NCBI RefSeq assembly: GCF_029625335.1
Contig: NZ_CP121111.1
Span: 2,728,001-2,792,000, forward strand
Direction: 5' to 3'
Length of the DNA stretch: 64,000 bases
From: Flavobacterium nitratireducens
GTDB lineage: Bacteria; Bacteroidota; Bacteroidia; Flavobacteriales; Flavobacteriaceae
Below the pieces are notes generated by a model. That model was not told the DNA's origin. It did no database searches and worked only from the letters and a program-made list of their open reading frames with translations. Of this stretch, positions 55,418 to 63,956 are shown in pieces. How positions within the stretch are numbered: the stretch's first letter is position 1; every line of letters starts with the position of its first letter. The position numbers and the translations under genes are program-made.

Positions 55418-55490
55418 CTCTTAAATTACCACTAACTCATAAATGTTCGCAATATAGTTGCGGCAATCTGCCTAATTTGGCTGAATTGGC
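55418..55490 (-). repeat. Partial cassette-type repeat, copy C
   Basis: On the minus strand just before the DUF4304-like ATG, the sequence TTATGAGTTAGTGG then TAATTTAAGAGAC resembles the right end of copies A and B (GAGTTAGATGAATTTCAAGAGGC). It is preceded by a hairpin-forming TTGCCGCAACTATATTGCGA. This may be the end of the repeat of a lost or neighbouring unit. Confidence 0.5.
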
Positions 55491-55690
55491 GCAATTTTTT
55501 TGCGATTTCTGTTTTTCAAATATATCAATAAATATTTACAAATGTAAGTGTGTGTTTTAATGTTTAATTGATTTTGAAATGCTGGATGCGATTAGCTAAA
55601 GCTTAATTTGCTGCGTTCGTGTGCTTCCGCCAGGGAGGACAAGTCGCTTTTCGCAATGACAAACTTGATGAGGATTGGGGTTTGCGTTAA

Positions 55691-55812
55691 GGATGGAAGC
55701 GGTATCTCCCGATACAAAAACGAGGCCTTTTGCCGAAGTTTTTATCGGGAATATAGCGTACAGCCTGACCTGAGCCACGGAGCTTTGCGGAGTGGGGAAG
55801 GGAACGCCCAAA
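55691..55812 (+). ncRNA. Structured intergenic element, second copy (possible Flavo-1-type RNA)
   Basis: The order of motifs is GGATGGAAGCGGTATCTCC, then a long hairpin (CCCGATA pairing with TATCGGG, extended by AAAAAC with GTTTTT), then AATATAGCGTACAGCCTGACC. The same order occurs on the other strand at 4101-4186 with a shorter hairpin. It lies between the accessory island and the SDR gene. The 55400-55690 part to its left has copy C and otherwise AT-rich sequence with no supported gene. Confidence 0.45.
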
Positions 55813-55825
55813 AAAGAATAAGGAA

Positions 55826-56707
55826 TTATTGGTTCTTTTTGGCTTTAATCATCATTTCGAGTTGGTCCCAAAGTTCCTCAGGAATGGCTTCCAGTAGGTT
55901 GAATTGGCCAGCGCCTTTGAGCCATTCGCCACCGTCAATCACGATGACTTCGCCATTGATATAAGCGGAAAAATCGGAAACCAGATAGGCAGCCAAATTA
56001 GCTAATTCCTGATGATCACCCACACGTTTGAGTGGTACTTTTTGTGCCAAATCGAATTTTTGCGCCAAATCGCCCGGCAATAATCGGTCCCAAGCGCCCT
56101 TGGTAGGGAAAGGTCCGGGAGCAATGGCATTGGTGCGAATACCGTATTTAGCCCATTCTACGGCCAGACTTCGGGTCATAGCAAGCACGCCCGCCTTTGC
56201 CGTGGCGCTGGGAACCACATAAGCCGAGCCCGTCCAAGCATAAGTAGTGACAATATTTAAAACCGTCGCCGAAGTTTGCTTAGAGTCAATCCAGTGTTTT
56301 CCAAAAGCCAGCGTACAGTTTTTGGTGCCTTTTAAAACGATATCAATAATGGTGTCAAAAGCATTAGCCGAAAGGCGCTCGGTAGGCGAGATAAAGTTAC
56401 CCGCAGCATTGTTCAATAGCACATCAACTTTTCCAAAGCTTTTTAAAACTTGTTGCAGCATGTTTTCGACTTCCTCATAATGACGGACGTCGCATTGCAG
56501 TGGCAGGCAGGTACCGCCAGTTAGCGTTTCCAGTTCGGTGGCTGTACTGGTAAGTTTGCTTAAATCGCGGGAAGTGATGGCTACTTTAGCGCCTAGTTCT
56601 AAGAAATATTTCGTCATGGCTTTCCCTAGTCCGCTACCACCACCGGTAACAACAATTACTTTGCCCTGCAAGGCATCGTCTCGTAACATTTTTTGGCTAA
56701 AGTTCAT
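55826..56707 (-). CDS. 2,4-dienoyl-CoA reductase-like SDR oxidoreductase
   Basis: A 293-residue NADPH-dependent short-chain dehydrogenase. The nucleotide-binding motif TGGGSGLG is at residues 21-28 and NNAAGNF at 99-105. The usual catalytic YxxxK is altered: Lys171 is present but the residue four before it is Ser167. Tyr156, 15 residues before the Lys, matches the special arrangement of mammalian mitochondrial 2,4-dienoyl-CoA reductase (DECR1), as does the sequence VVPSATAKAGV. It probably reduces 2,4-dienoyl-CoA formed in the breakdown of polyunsaturated fatty acids, complementing the acyl-CoA dehydrogenase. Assignment is strong for the subfamily, moderate for substrate. Confidence 0.87.
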   Translation of the reverse strand: MNFSQKMLRDDALQGKVIVVTGGGSGLGKAMTKYFLELGAKVAITSRDLSKLTSTATELETLTGGTCLPLQCDVRHYEEVENMLQQVLKSFGKVDVLLNNAAGNFISPTERLSANAFDTIIDIVLKGTKNCTLAFGKHWIDSKQTSATVLNIVTTYAWTGSAYVVPSATAKAGVLAMTRSLAVEWAKYGIRTNAIAPGPFPTKGAWDRLLPGDLAQKFDLAQKVPLKRVGDHQELANLAAYLVSDFSAYINGEVIVIDGGEWLKGAGQFNLLEAIPEELWDQLEMMIKAKKNQ

Positions 56708-56790
56708 TTTGATGAGGTTTTATGGTAAATATACGAAATCAGAGATTTGTTTTAATTGGTTTTTTCGTTTATAATTTGATTTAATTAGTT

Positions 56791-56930
56791 TGCCACGAAT
56801 TGCACAAATTGCCACAAATAGTATGATTCTAAAATGAATTATACGAATTTATATCTGCCTTTAGCAGATTCGTATAATAAAATAACATTTAAATTGGTGT
56901 TATTTCGTGTGATTTGTGGCTGTTTTTTAG
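56791..56930. repeat. Inverted-repeat-bounded intergenic element
   Basis: Starts GCCACGAATTGCACAAATT and ends ATTTCGTGTGATTTGTGGC, the outer words being inverted versions of each other. The centre has TTATACGAAT and ATTCGTATAA with inner CTGC/GCAG, a 10-bp hairpin. Related words occur at 5620-5712. It fits a small non-coding mobile or palindromic repeat. Confidence 0.6.
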
Positions 56931-56954
56931 CTGCGTTTGTTCTGAATATTTTGT

Positions 56955-58081
56955 TTAAATAGCACAAAGTCGTCTCGCAGCTTCTTCCAAAGTCGCATTA
57001 TCCTTGGCAAAACAAAAACGAATCAATCGTAAATCTTTCCCATTTTCATAGAAAGTAGAAATAGGAATGGCGGCAACTCCGTGTTCGATAATGAGGCGTT
57101 TGCAAAAATCCACATCATTTTCATCTGAAATGGCCTTATAAGACACTACCTGAAAATAAGTGCCTTCGCAAGGCATTAATTCGAAACGACTGTTGGTGAG
57201 TAGTTTTTGGAAATAATCTCTTTTTCCTGATAAAACGGACTGATTTCTTCCACAGAAACCGAATCTAAATATTCACTAATAGCTGCCTGCGAAATACTGT
57301 TGACGCTGAAAACCAGAAATTGATGTACTTTTTTGATTTCATACATTAAATATTCAGGCGCTACGACATAGCCAATTTTCCAACCGGTAACGTGAAAACT
57401 TTTTCCAAAAGAAGCGGTAATTATTGCTCGATTACGAAGAGCTGAACGGGTATGGATGGAGATGTGTTTTTGTTCGAAAGTAATGTATTCGTAAACTTCG
57501 TCTGATAACAAAATGATATTGGGGAATTTTACTAAGATGCTTTCCAGTCTTTCGATATCGTTCAATGACAGAATCTTTCCCGTAGGATTGTGCGGATTGG
57601 TAATAACAATTATTTTGGTGTTGTCATTACAGCCTTTTTCGATTAAATCCCAATTTGGGGTGTAATCGTCATTTAATGGGATTCGGATAGGAATTCCGCC
57701 GGATAATAAAACATTGGGTTCGTAAGAGTCGTAACTGGGATCTAAAATGATGACTTCGTCTCCGCTACCTACCAAAGCCTGAATACTGCTGAAAATGCCC
57801 TGTGTGGCTCCAGCTGTTACCAATATTTCGGTTTCAGGTTGAATTGTTCTTTGGTACGAATGCTTAACCAGCTTAGCAATTTTATTTAGTAATGGCGGAA
57901 AACCTGCCATCGGAGTGTATTGATGTACATCTTCTTTGGTCAGTTGAGCCACGATATCAGTAAGTTTTTGATCAACTGGAAAATTTGGGAATCCTTGTGA
58001 TAAATTTATGGCATTGTATTCAGCTGCCATTTTTGACATTACTGTGAAAATGCTGGTGGTGATATTGGGAAGTTTGGACAT
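56955..58081 (-). pseudogene. Methionine-type PLP aminotransferase with one frameshift
   Basis: The first part (58081 to 57176) codes 301 residues of a class I/II aminotransferase: INLSQGFPNFPVDQ, NPHNPTG near residue 165, the YEY-type region and the PLP lysine in SFGKSFHVTGWKIGY (Lys near residue 230). After PFYQEK the frame is lost. The remainder (RDYFQKLL, then MPCEGTYFQVVSYK to RRLCAI) lies in another frame. One extra A in the A5 run (plus-strand T5 at 57221-57225) restores it, giving 375 residues with the sequence QEKRDYFQKLL. The family is best known for methionine/kynurenine-type transaminases (YbdL-like). This may be a sequencing error in the homopolymer. Confidence 0.85.
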
Positions 58082-58145
58082 GACTTATTTTTTGAAAGTC
58101 TAAAAATAAGTAAAGCTCTTGAGAAAATTAACAAGAGTTTATTAT

Positions 58146-58305
58146 AAACATATAAGTCATATAAGTTTTTGATATTAATGAAGCTTATTGTCTAATAGTT
58201 AATTGTTTAAGTTCATATAAGATAAAGAGATTGTAAAAAAAATATTTTATTTCAACTAATGTGTTCTGAAAAATGATAACTCAGAACTAAAAAACTTATA
58301 TGTTT
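58146..58305. repeat. AT-rich inverted-repeat element (MITE-like)
   Basis: Begins AAACATATAAG and ends CTTATATGTTT, an 11-bp terminal inverted repeat about 160 bp apart. The left end continues as CATATAAGTCATATAAGTTT, a 20-base word that occurs again at 63957-63976. There is no open frame. Confidence 0.6.
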
Positions 58306-58318
58306 AAAAAAAAGAAAA

Positions 58319-59041
58319 CTATATTTTATGAATAATAAAAATAGTAGGGCGTTTGTGTAAATCTACATTTTCTTTTTTCCAGGCCGAAATTTTCTTGGTT
58401 TTGATGTATTCCGTTGGTAGCGTGATATCAGTCGCGATACATAAATGAGTTTCAGGATGTAGTATCTGAATTAAATCTTCTACTAATTTGTTGTTGCGAT
58501 AGGGTGTTTCGATAAAAATCTGAGATTGATTTTTTTCGAATGAAATACGTTCTAAACTTTTTAGTGCGGCTCTTTTGTCGTCTTTTTCAATAGGTAAATA
58601 ACCGTGGAAAGTAAAACTTTGTCCGTTCATTCCCGAAGCCATCATGGCTAATAAAATGGAAGAAGGTCCTACTAAAGGAACAACTTGAATTCCTTTGTCG
58701 TGTGCCAGTTTTACAATCACCGCACCAGGATCGGCTACGCCTGGACAACCTGCTTCGCTCATTAAGCCTACATTTTTTCCTTCTAATAAAGGTTTGATGA
58801 AGTCTAGATGTTCTTTAGCATCGGTGTGTTTGTTCAATGCAAAAAGCACTAAATCCGATTGTTTTTTTTCTGGATGAACGGCTTTGATGGATTTTCTAGC
58901 TGTTTTTTCGTTTTCTACAATATAATGGTCTATGAAATCAATTGTTCTTTTTACGGTTTGAGGTAAAACATCCATTGGGTCGCATTCTCCCATTGTTGTT
59001 GGGATTAAATAGAGTTTACCAAAAAGCGTGCTTGATTTCAT
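58319..59041 (-). CDS. RsmI-like SAM-dependent methyltransferase
   Basis: A 240-residue protein of the tetrapyrrole methylase fold, related to RsmI (16S rRNA 2'-O-methyltransferase for C1402). The core signature GLMSEAGCPGVADPGA (near residue 91) binds S-adenosylmethionine, and VPLVGPSSILLAMMASGMNGQSFTFHGYLP follows. It differs from E. coli RsmI at the N-terminus and is shorter, so its rRNA target is likely but not certain. It lies 31 bases downstream of the phosphatase on the minus strand, in an apparent dnaA-phosphatase-methyltransferase unit. Confidence 0.88.
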   Translation of the reverse strand: MKSSTLFGKLYLIPTTMGECDPMDVLPQTVKRTIDFIDHYIVENEKTARKSIKAVHPEKKQSDLVLFALNKHTDAKEHLDFIKPLLEGKNVGLMSEAGCPGVADPGAVIVKLAHDKGIQVVPLVGPSSILLAMMASGMNGQSFTFHGYLPIEKDDKRAALKSLERISFEKNQSQIFIETPYRNNKLVEDLIQILHPETHLCIATDITLPTEYIKTKKISAWKKENVDLHKRPTIFIIHKI

Positions 59042-59072
59042 TTTGTTTGTGTTTGGAGTATTCAGCTAAAAA

Positions 59073-59540
59073 TTAGTTGTGATTAGCTTTTAATTTTGAG
59101 GCTATGATTTCGCAGGCTTCGTCCAGCATTTGGTAAACCATCTCGAATCCATTGGATATGCCATAATAAGGATCAGGAACATCTACGTTTTCATCTGGAT
59201 ACAACTCGTTCATAATGATTTCAACTTTTTCTTTTTGTGTATCATTTTCAGCTAAACGGATTACGTCTCTATAGTTGGATTTATCCATCACATAGATGTA
59301 ATCAAAAGTTTCGAAATCCTCTACTTTGAATAGTCGGGCTCTTTGTGAAGAAATGTCTAAATGATGTTGTTTAGCAACAGCAATAGAACGAGAATCTGGT
59401 TGGCTTCCTGAATGCCAAGCTCCTGTGCCAGCAGAATCAACGAAGAATTTATCTTTTGGTAGTTTCGAGGCTAAAATTCCTTCGGCCAAAGGTGATCTAC
59501 AAATGTTACCCAAACATACCATTAAAATTTTAACAGACAT
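59073..59540 (-). CDS. Low molecular weight protein tyrosine phosphatase
   Basis: A 155-residue phosphatase with the P-loop CLGNICRS (Cys9 nucleophile, Arg15) at the N-terminus and the general-acid Asp in VPDPYYG near residue 120. It removes phosphate from tyrosine of proteins, often in exopolysaccharide or stress regulation. It ends 31 bases before the methyltransferase start and begins 4 bases after dnaA, so it is probably co-transcribed with it. The target is unknown. Confidence 0.94.
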   Translation of the reverse strand: MSVKILMVCLGNICRSPLAEGILASKLPKDKFFVDSAGTGAWHSGSQPDSRSIAVAKQHHLDISSQRARLFKVEDFETFDYIYVMDKSNYRDVIRLAENDTQKEKVEIIMNELYPDENVDVPDPYYGISNGFEMVYQMLDEACEIIASKLKANHN

Positions 59541-59544
59541 TTCT

Positions 59545-60972
59545 TTAGAGCGTTAGTTTTTTGTGGATATCCTCTACAAATTTTTTGAACTGTTTATCAG
59601 TAGCAACGAGATTATCAACTGTTTTACAAGCGTGTAGCACTGTTGCGTGGTCACGATCTCCTATTTGAGAACCGATGTTAGCCAAAGACGATTTCGTGAA
59701 TTTTTTGGCAAAAAACATCGCTAACTGTCTCGCTTGAACAACGTGTCTTTTTCTTGTTTTTGACTGTAAGGTTTCAACGTCCAATTGGAAATAATCGGAA
59801 ACAATTTTTTGAATATAATCGATAGAGATTTCGCGTTTTACATTTTTAACGAATTTCTCTACGACGCTTTTGGCTAGTTCGATAGTTACTTCTTTTTTGT
59901 TAAAAGAAGATTGTGCAATTAATGAAATAATCGCTCCTTCTAATTCACGAACATTGGTCTTGATGTTACGAGCTACATATTCGATAATTTCGTCTGGCAT
60001 TTCTACCCCATCACGGAATAAGATATTTTTTAGAATTGAAATTCTAGTTTCATAATCCGGTTGGTGTAATTCGGCAGATAATCCCCATTTGAAACGAGAT
60101 AATAAGCGTTGCTCAATATCTTGCATATCAACAGGAGCCTTGTCAGAAGTCAGGATTACTTGTTTTCCGTTTTGATGCAAATAATTAAAAATATGGAAAA
60201 ATACGTCTTGTGTACCGGATTTTCCAGATAAGAATTGCACGTCATCAATGATTAATACATCGATTAGTTGATAGAAATGAATAAAATCATTTCGATTATT
60301 TTTCTTAACAGAATCTATATATTGTTGTGTGAATATTTCAGCAGAAATATACAGTACTGTTTTTTCAGGATATTTGTCTTTAATTTCAACCCCAATAGCG
60401 TGTGCAAGGTGTGTTTTTCCTAATCCTACTCCTCCAAAGATTAATAATGGATTGAAAGATGTTCCACCAGGTTTATTGGCCACAGCCATACCAGCCGAAC
60501 GTGCTAATCTATTTGAATCTCCTTCTAGGAAATTGTCAAAACTGTAATTGGCATTTAATTGCGATTCAATTTTTAAATTTCTAATTCCAGGAATTACAAA
60601 CGGATTTTTTAATTCAGGATCAAGGTTTTTTAACGGAGCATCTACGTTTTGTGGTTTTACAGGAGGACGACTGGCACTTGGTAACTGTTCTGTAAACGGT
60701 TGTTTGTTGCCATAGGTGTTCTCCATTTTAATTTTATAAAGTAACTTTGCATTTTTGCCAAGTTCTTTAGTAAGGGCGACCTTCAATAATTTAACATAGT
60801 GTTCTTCTAACCATTCGTAGAAAAATTTACTAGGAACCTGAATGTATAAAGCATTATCGGTAAGTTCAACTGACTTGATTGGTTCAAACCAAGTTTTGTA
60901 TGCTTGGTCTTGAATATTGTCTTTTATGAAAGACAAACAGTTATCCCATACTGATTGAGCAGTTTTGTTCAT
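59545..60972 (-). CDS. dnaA: Chromosomal replication initiator protein DnaA
   Basis: Binds DnaA boxes and melts oriC, 475 residues. Domain I is at the N-terminus (SVWDNCLSFIKDNIQDQAYKTWFEPIK), a short domain II linker follows (about 100-140), then the AAA+ domain III with GGVGLGKTHLAHAI (Walker A) and LIIDDVQFLSG (Walker B), and domain IV ends with DHATVLHACKTVDNL, the DNA-binding signature. The frame opens earlier (61068), but ATG 60972 gives the usual N-terminus MNKTAQSVW. No cluster of DnaA boxes was seen next to it, so oriC need not be here. Confidence 0.97.
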   Translation of the reverse strand: MNKTAQSVWDNCLSFIKDNIQDQAYKTWFEPIKSVELTDNALYIQVPSKFFYEWLEEHYVKLLKVALTKELGKNAKLLYKIKMENTYGNKQPFTEQLPSASRPPVKPQNVDAPLKNLDPELKNPFVIPGIRNLKIESQLNANYSFDNFLEGDSNRLARSAGMAVANKPGGTSFNPLLIFGGVGLGKTHLAHAIGVEIKDKYPEKTVLYISAEIFTQQYIDSVKKNNRNDFIHFYQLIDVLIIDDVQFLSGKSGTQDVFFHIFNYLHQNGKQVILTSDKAPVDMQDIEQRLLSRFKWGLSAELHQPDYETRISILKNILFRDGVEMPDEIIEYVARNIKTNVRELEGAIISLIAQSSFNKKEVTIELAKSVVEKFVKNVKREISIDYIQKIVSDYFQLDVETLQSKTRKRHVVQARQLAMFFAKKFTKSSLANIGSQIGDRDHATVLHACKTVDNLVATDKQFKKFVEDIHKKLTL

Positions 60973-61160
60973 AAATTCTGTTAAATTATTATATTTTGTA
61001 TTTGGTTGTTTGAAGTAAATAACAGCAAAAAAAGATGTTATTTCTTGGGGTAACAAATATGTGAACAAATTTCTTTAAAAAAAAATTTAAGGGCGTTGAT
61101 TTTGTAAAAATATTGTTGTAAGTAATAGTAAAATTATTTTAAAAAATATAAAATTAGATT

Positions 61161-61562
61161 ATGAGAGAATACGAGTTTAAGGTAAGAGTAAGGTATGCAG
61201 AAACCGATCAAATGGGGGTAGTTTATCATGGAAATTACGCGCAGTATTTTGAGATGGGACGTGTGGAATGGCTTAGAAACATTGGGATTTCTTATAAATG
61301 GATGGAAGAAAATGGTGTGATGCTTCCAGTGGTGTCCTTGACAATGAATTATAAAAAACCAGCTCGTTATGACGATATATTGAGAGTAAAAACGATTTTC
61401 AAAAGTCAGAAATCAGTTAAGATTGAATTCGATTATGAAATCTATAATGAAGAGGATGAGTTATTAACAATTGGACACTCGGTTTTGGTGTTTGTTGATA
61501 TGAAAACGGGTCGTCCAATAGCTGCCCCAGACTATGTTAAAACGCAACTTTTGCGAATGTAA
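61161..61562 (+). CDS. YbgC-like acyl-CoA thioesterase
   Basis: A 133-residue single hotdog-fold protein of the 4-hydroxybenzoyl-CoA/YbgC group. The signature ETDQMGVVYHGNYAQYFEMGR near residues 15-35 contains the catalytic Asp17. It hydrolyses acyl-CoA thioesters, and in other bacteria YbgC belongs to the Tol-Pal phospholipid system. It is divergent from dnaA. Confidence 0.92.
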   Translation: MREYEFKVRVRYAETDQMGVVYHGNYAQYFEMGRVEWLRNIGISYKWMEENGVMLPVVSLTMNYKKPARYDDILRVKTIFKSQKSVKIEFDYEIYNEEDELLTIGHSVLVFVDMKTGRPIAAPDYVKTQLLRM

Positions 61563-61583
61563 AATCTAAGAATCTGATATTGA

Positions 61584-62189
61584 TTATTCTTTAATTTTTG
61601 CCTCTATTTCGTATAGAGAATTTAAAATTTCGAATAGTTGGGAGGCATTTTTTTTACGCGTTTTTACCTCAATTTCGCAGCTCATTTCCATTTTTTGATG
61701 TACAATATCTAAGTTTTTTTCTTTGATAATGCGCATTATTTTGTTCATGTTCTTGTAGTCAAATGAAATTAAAAAATGCGTGTCGATTGTTTTTTCGATA
61801 ATTGTAGCATTTTCTAATGTAAGTTGAGCGGCGGTTTTGTAAGCTGTAATTAGTCCGCCAACACCTAATTTGGTTCCGCCGAAAATGCGAACAATAACGA
61901 TAAGAATATTGGTAACAGAAAAAGATTGGATTTGCCCATAGATTGGCATTCCAGCCGAATTACTTGGTTCTCCGTCGTCATTGGCTCGGTAACTGATTTT
62001 TTCAGCGCCAATTTGGTACGCGTAGCAATAATGACAAGCGGTTGGGTGTTTTTTTCGAAGCGAATCAATAATAGGTTTGACTTCTTCTTCTGAAGTTATA
62101 GGATAGGCATAGCCAAAGAATTTACTTCCTTTCTCTTTAAAAAGAATTTCTTCTGAGGGAAAAGCAATCGTGTTATAGGTGTCTTTCAT
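61584..62189 (-). CDS. YigZ/IMPACT family protein
   Basis: A 201-residue protein with an N-terminal UPF0029 domain (GSKFFGYAYPI, HPTACHYCYAYQIG, then NDDGEPSNSAGMPIYGQI and FGGTKLGVGGLI) and a C-terminal DUF1949-type ACT-like domain. YigZ/IMPACT homologues are linked to ribosome-associated regulation in eukaryotes; the bacterial role is unclear. The frame opens at 62207, but ATG 62189 (MKDTYNTIAFPSEE) was chosen. It is convergent with the thioesterase and lies 90 bases after the HAD gene. Confidence 0.93.
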   Translation of the reverse strand: MKDTYNTIAFPSEEILFKEKGSKFFGYAYPITSEEEVKPIIDSLRKKHPTACHYCYAYQIGAEKISYRANDDGEPSNSAGMPIYGQIQSFSVTNILIVIVRIFGGTKLGVGGLITAYKTAAQLTLENATIIEKTIDTHFLISFDYKNMNKIMRIIKEKNLDIVHQKMEMSCEIEVKTRKKNASQLFEILNSLYEIEAKIKE

Positions 62190-62279
62190 AATCAATGGCA
62201 ATGGCAAAAATCAATTTCAATTATAAAAGTCAATTTAAAAAAACATTGCCATTGCCTTTGACTTTTGAAATTATCATTG

Positions 62280-62882
62280 TTAGAGTATGTTTTTTTCAAA
62301 TAGATCGACAACGTCTTCTTTGCCTACTTGTAGATTCCAAACTTGTATGCCTAATGCAGCTGCTGCATCGGTATTTTCTTTTTTGTCATCAACAAATAAA
62401 GTGCGCTTTGGTTGTAATTCGTGTTGGTTTAAAAGCGCTTGGTAAATTTCGGCATCAGGCTTGCGCATTCCCATTTCAAATGAAAAATATACTTTTTCAA
62501 AACATTGGTAAAAATCGCCATAGAAGGACGAACCAACTCTTTGTTCGAAAGTTTCGATGTGAATCGAATCGGTATTGCTCAATAAAAACAAGCGGTATTT
62601 TTTAGACAGCATTTGTAAAAATTCCAATCGGTACAAAGGGAAATCGGCTAGAATCGTATTCCAAACATCTTGAATTTCTTCGATGGAAGCGTTAGGCATG
62701 TGTTTTTGAAAACCAGCTAAGAATTCGTTCCTTGAAATATTTCCTTTTTCAAATTGAATATTCAATTGGTCAAGATCTTCATTCCATTCTTTTAGTCCTA
62801 AATTTTTAAAACCATCCATAGTGGTTTTTTTATCTAGGTTTATAAAGATATCTCCAAAATCAAAAATGATAGTATTAATCAT
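62280..62882 (-). CDS. HAD-superfamily phosphatase (subclass IA, YihX-like)
   Basis: A 200-residue haloacid dehalogenase-like hydrolase. Motif I is IIFDFGDIF with Asp8 as nucleophile, but the second Asp two positions later, normally the general acid, is Gly10. The same substitution is seen in the YihX group of phosphatases. Motif II (LFLLSNTDS) and motif IV (LFVDDKKENTDAAAALG) are present. It overlaps ribD by 8 bases, suggesting a shared transcript. Substrate unknown. Confidence 0.88.
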   Translation of the reverse strand: MINTIIFDFGDIFINLDKKTTMDGFKNLGLKEWNEDLDQLNIQFEKGNISRNEFLAGFQKHMPNASIEEIQDVWNTILADFPLYRLEFLQMLSKKYRLFLLSNTDSIHIETFEQRVGSSFYGDFYQCFEKVYFSFEMGMRKPDAEIYQALLNQHELQPKRTLFVDDKKENTDAAAALGIQVWNLQVGKEDVVDLFEKNIL

Positions 62883-63918
62883 GGTTTCTAAAAATTAAAA
62901 GTTCATCCTTAAGGATTAGCTGGGTTTGGTTTGTAGTTGGTTTTATAATAGGTGCTTTTGTTCCATTTTTAAAAGTATTTTGTCCTTTAAAAATTCGTGC
63001 TTCGTCCCAAAGATTTGTATCAATGAAAGTTTGCAAGGTTTGACCTCCTCCTTCTATAATCACAGATTGGATTTGGTGATTAAATAATGTTCGCGCAATT
63101 TGAGAGGCAATATTTTGATTAAAATCAATTACCTCAAAGATAAGGTTTTCTTGGTTTGTATTTTGGTTTGATTGGCAAAAAACAATGGTTTTTTGTTGGT
63201 TATCCAATAGGTGATTTGTTTTTGGAATGCGATTATTTTGGTCTAAAACAATCCTCACGGGTGATTTCCCTGTCCAATCACGAACATCTAATTTAGGATT
63301 GTCGTCTATTGCGGTTTGAGTACCAACAAGAATTGCTTGTTCTTCAGTACGCCATTTGTGTACCAATTGTCTGGAATACGGATTACTAATCCAGACTGGT
63401 TTTTGTTCGTCTCTTTCATTTGGAGCAATAAATCCATCTGCGCTTTCGGCCCATTTTAGTATGATATAAGGACGTTGTTTTTGATGAAAAGTAAAAAAAC
63501 GTTTGTTGAGTTCGTTGCATTCGCTTTCAAGTACACCAACGGTCACATTGCTTCCTGCTTCAATTAATTTTTTGATGCCTTTTCCGGCTACTTTTTCATT
63601 CGGGTCAACAGTTCCAATAACTACATTCGGAATTTGATGCTGAATAATTAAATCACAACAAGGTGGTGTTTTTCCAAAATGACTGCAAGGTTCTAAGCTT
63701 ACATAAATTGTGGCTTCTTTAAGTAAAGATTTGTCTTTAACAGAATTTACGGCATTGACTTCGGCATGCGGTTCTCCCGCTTTTTTGTGCCAACCTTCAC
63801 CTATAATTTGGTCTTTATAAACAATTACACTGCCTACCATCGGATTAGGATAGGTGGTTCCAAGCCCATTTTGAGCTAATTCAATGCAACGTGCTAGGTA
63901 TTTTTCATGTTTCTTCAC
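62875..63918 (-). CDS. ribD: Bifunctional riboflavin biosynthesis protein RibD
   Basis: A 347-residue enzyme combining pyrimidine deaminase and reductase steps of riboflavin synthesis. The N-terminal deaminase domain has the zinc-binding signature PHAEVNA and PCSHFGKTPPCC near residues 50 and 75. The C-terminal reductase domain has WAESADGFIAP and VRIVLDQNNRIP, and ends with VIIEGGGQTLQTFI. It overlaps the HAD gene by 8 bases and starts next to a TATTTTTG promoter element. No other rib genes are in the window. Confidence 0.95.
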   Translation of the reverse strand: MKKHEKYLARCIELAQNGLGTTYPNPMVGSVIVYKDQIIGEGWHKKAGEPHAEVNAVNSVKDKSLLKEATIYVSLEPCSHFGKTPPCCDLIIQHQIPNVVIGTVDPNEKVAGKGIKKLIEAGSNVTVGVLESECNELNKRFFTFHQKQRPYIILKWAESADGFIAPNERDEQKPVWISNPYSRQLVHKWRTEEQAILVGTQTAIDDNPKLDVRDWTGKSPVRIVLDQNNRIPKTNHLLDNQQKTIVFCQSNQNTNQENLIFEVIDFNQNIASQIARTLFNHQIQSVIIEGGGQTLQTFIDTNLWDEARIFKGQNTFKNGTKAPIIKPTTNQTQLILKDELLIFRNHD

Positions 63919-63922
63919 GGGG

Positions 63923-63930
63923 CAAAAATA
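63923..63930 (-). promoter_or_regulatory. Putative -7 element of ribD
   Basis: TATTTTTG on the minus strand is only 4 bases upstream of the ribD ATG; the transcript would be nearly leaderless or start upstream. The same word (CCTATTTTTG) occurs before udk. Confidence 0.4.
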
Positions 63931-63956
63931 GGTATTTTTGAGTTGTTTTTTAAAAC

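Noticed and set aside
60973..61160. Possible oriC next to dnaA
   Set aside because: No cluster of DnaA boxes (TTATCCACA-like) was seen in the gap, only AT-rich sequence; a GC-skew analysis of the whole chromosome would be needed.
62192..62279. GGCAATGG and CCATTGCC inverted words between the YigZ and HAD genes
   Set aside because: Could be a weak hairpin but has no T-run in a useful position and only one copy is visible.
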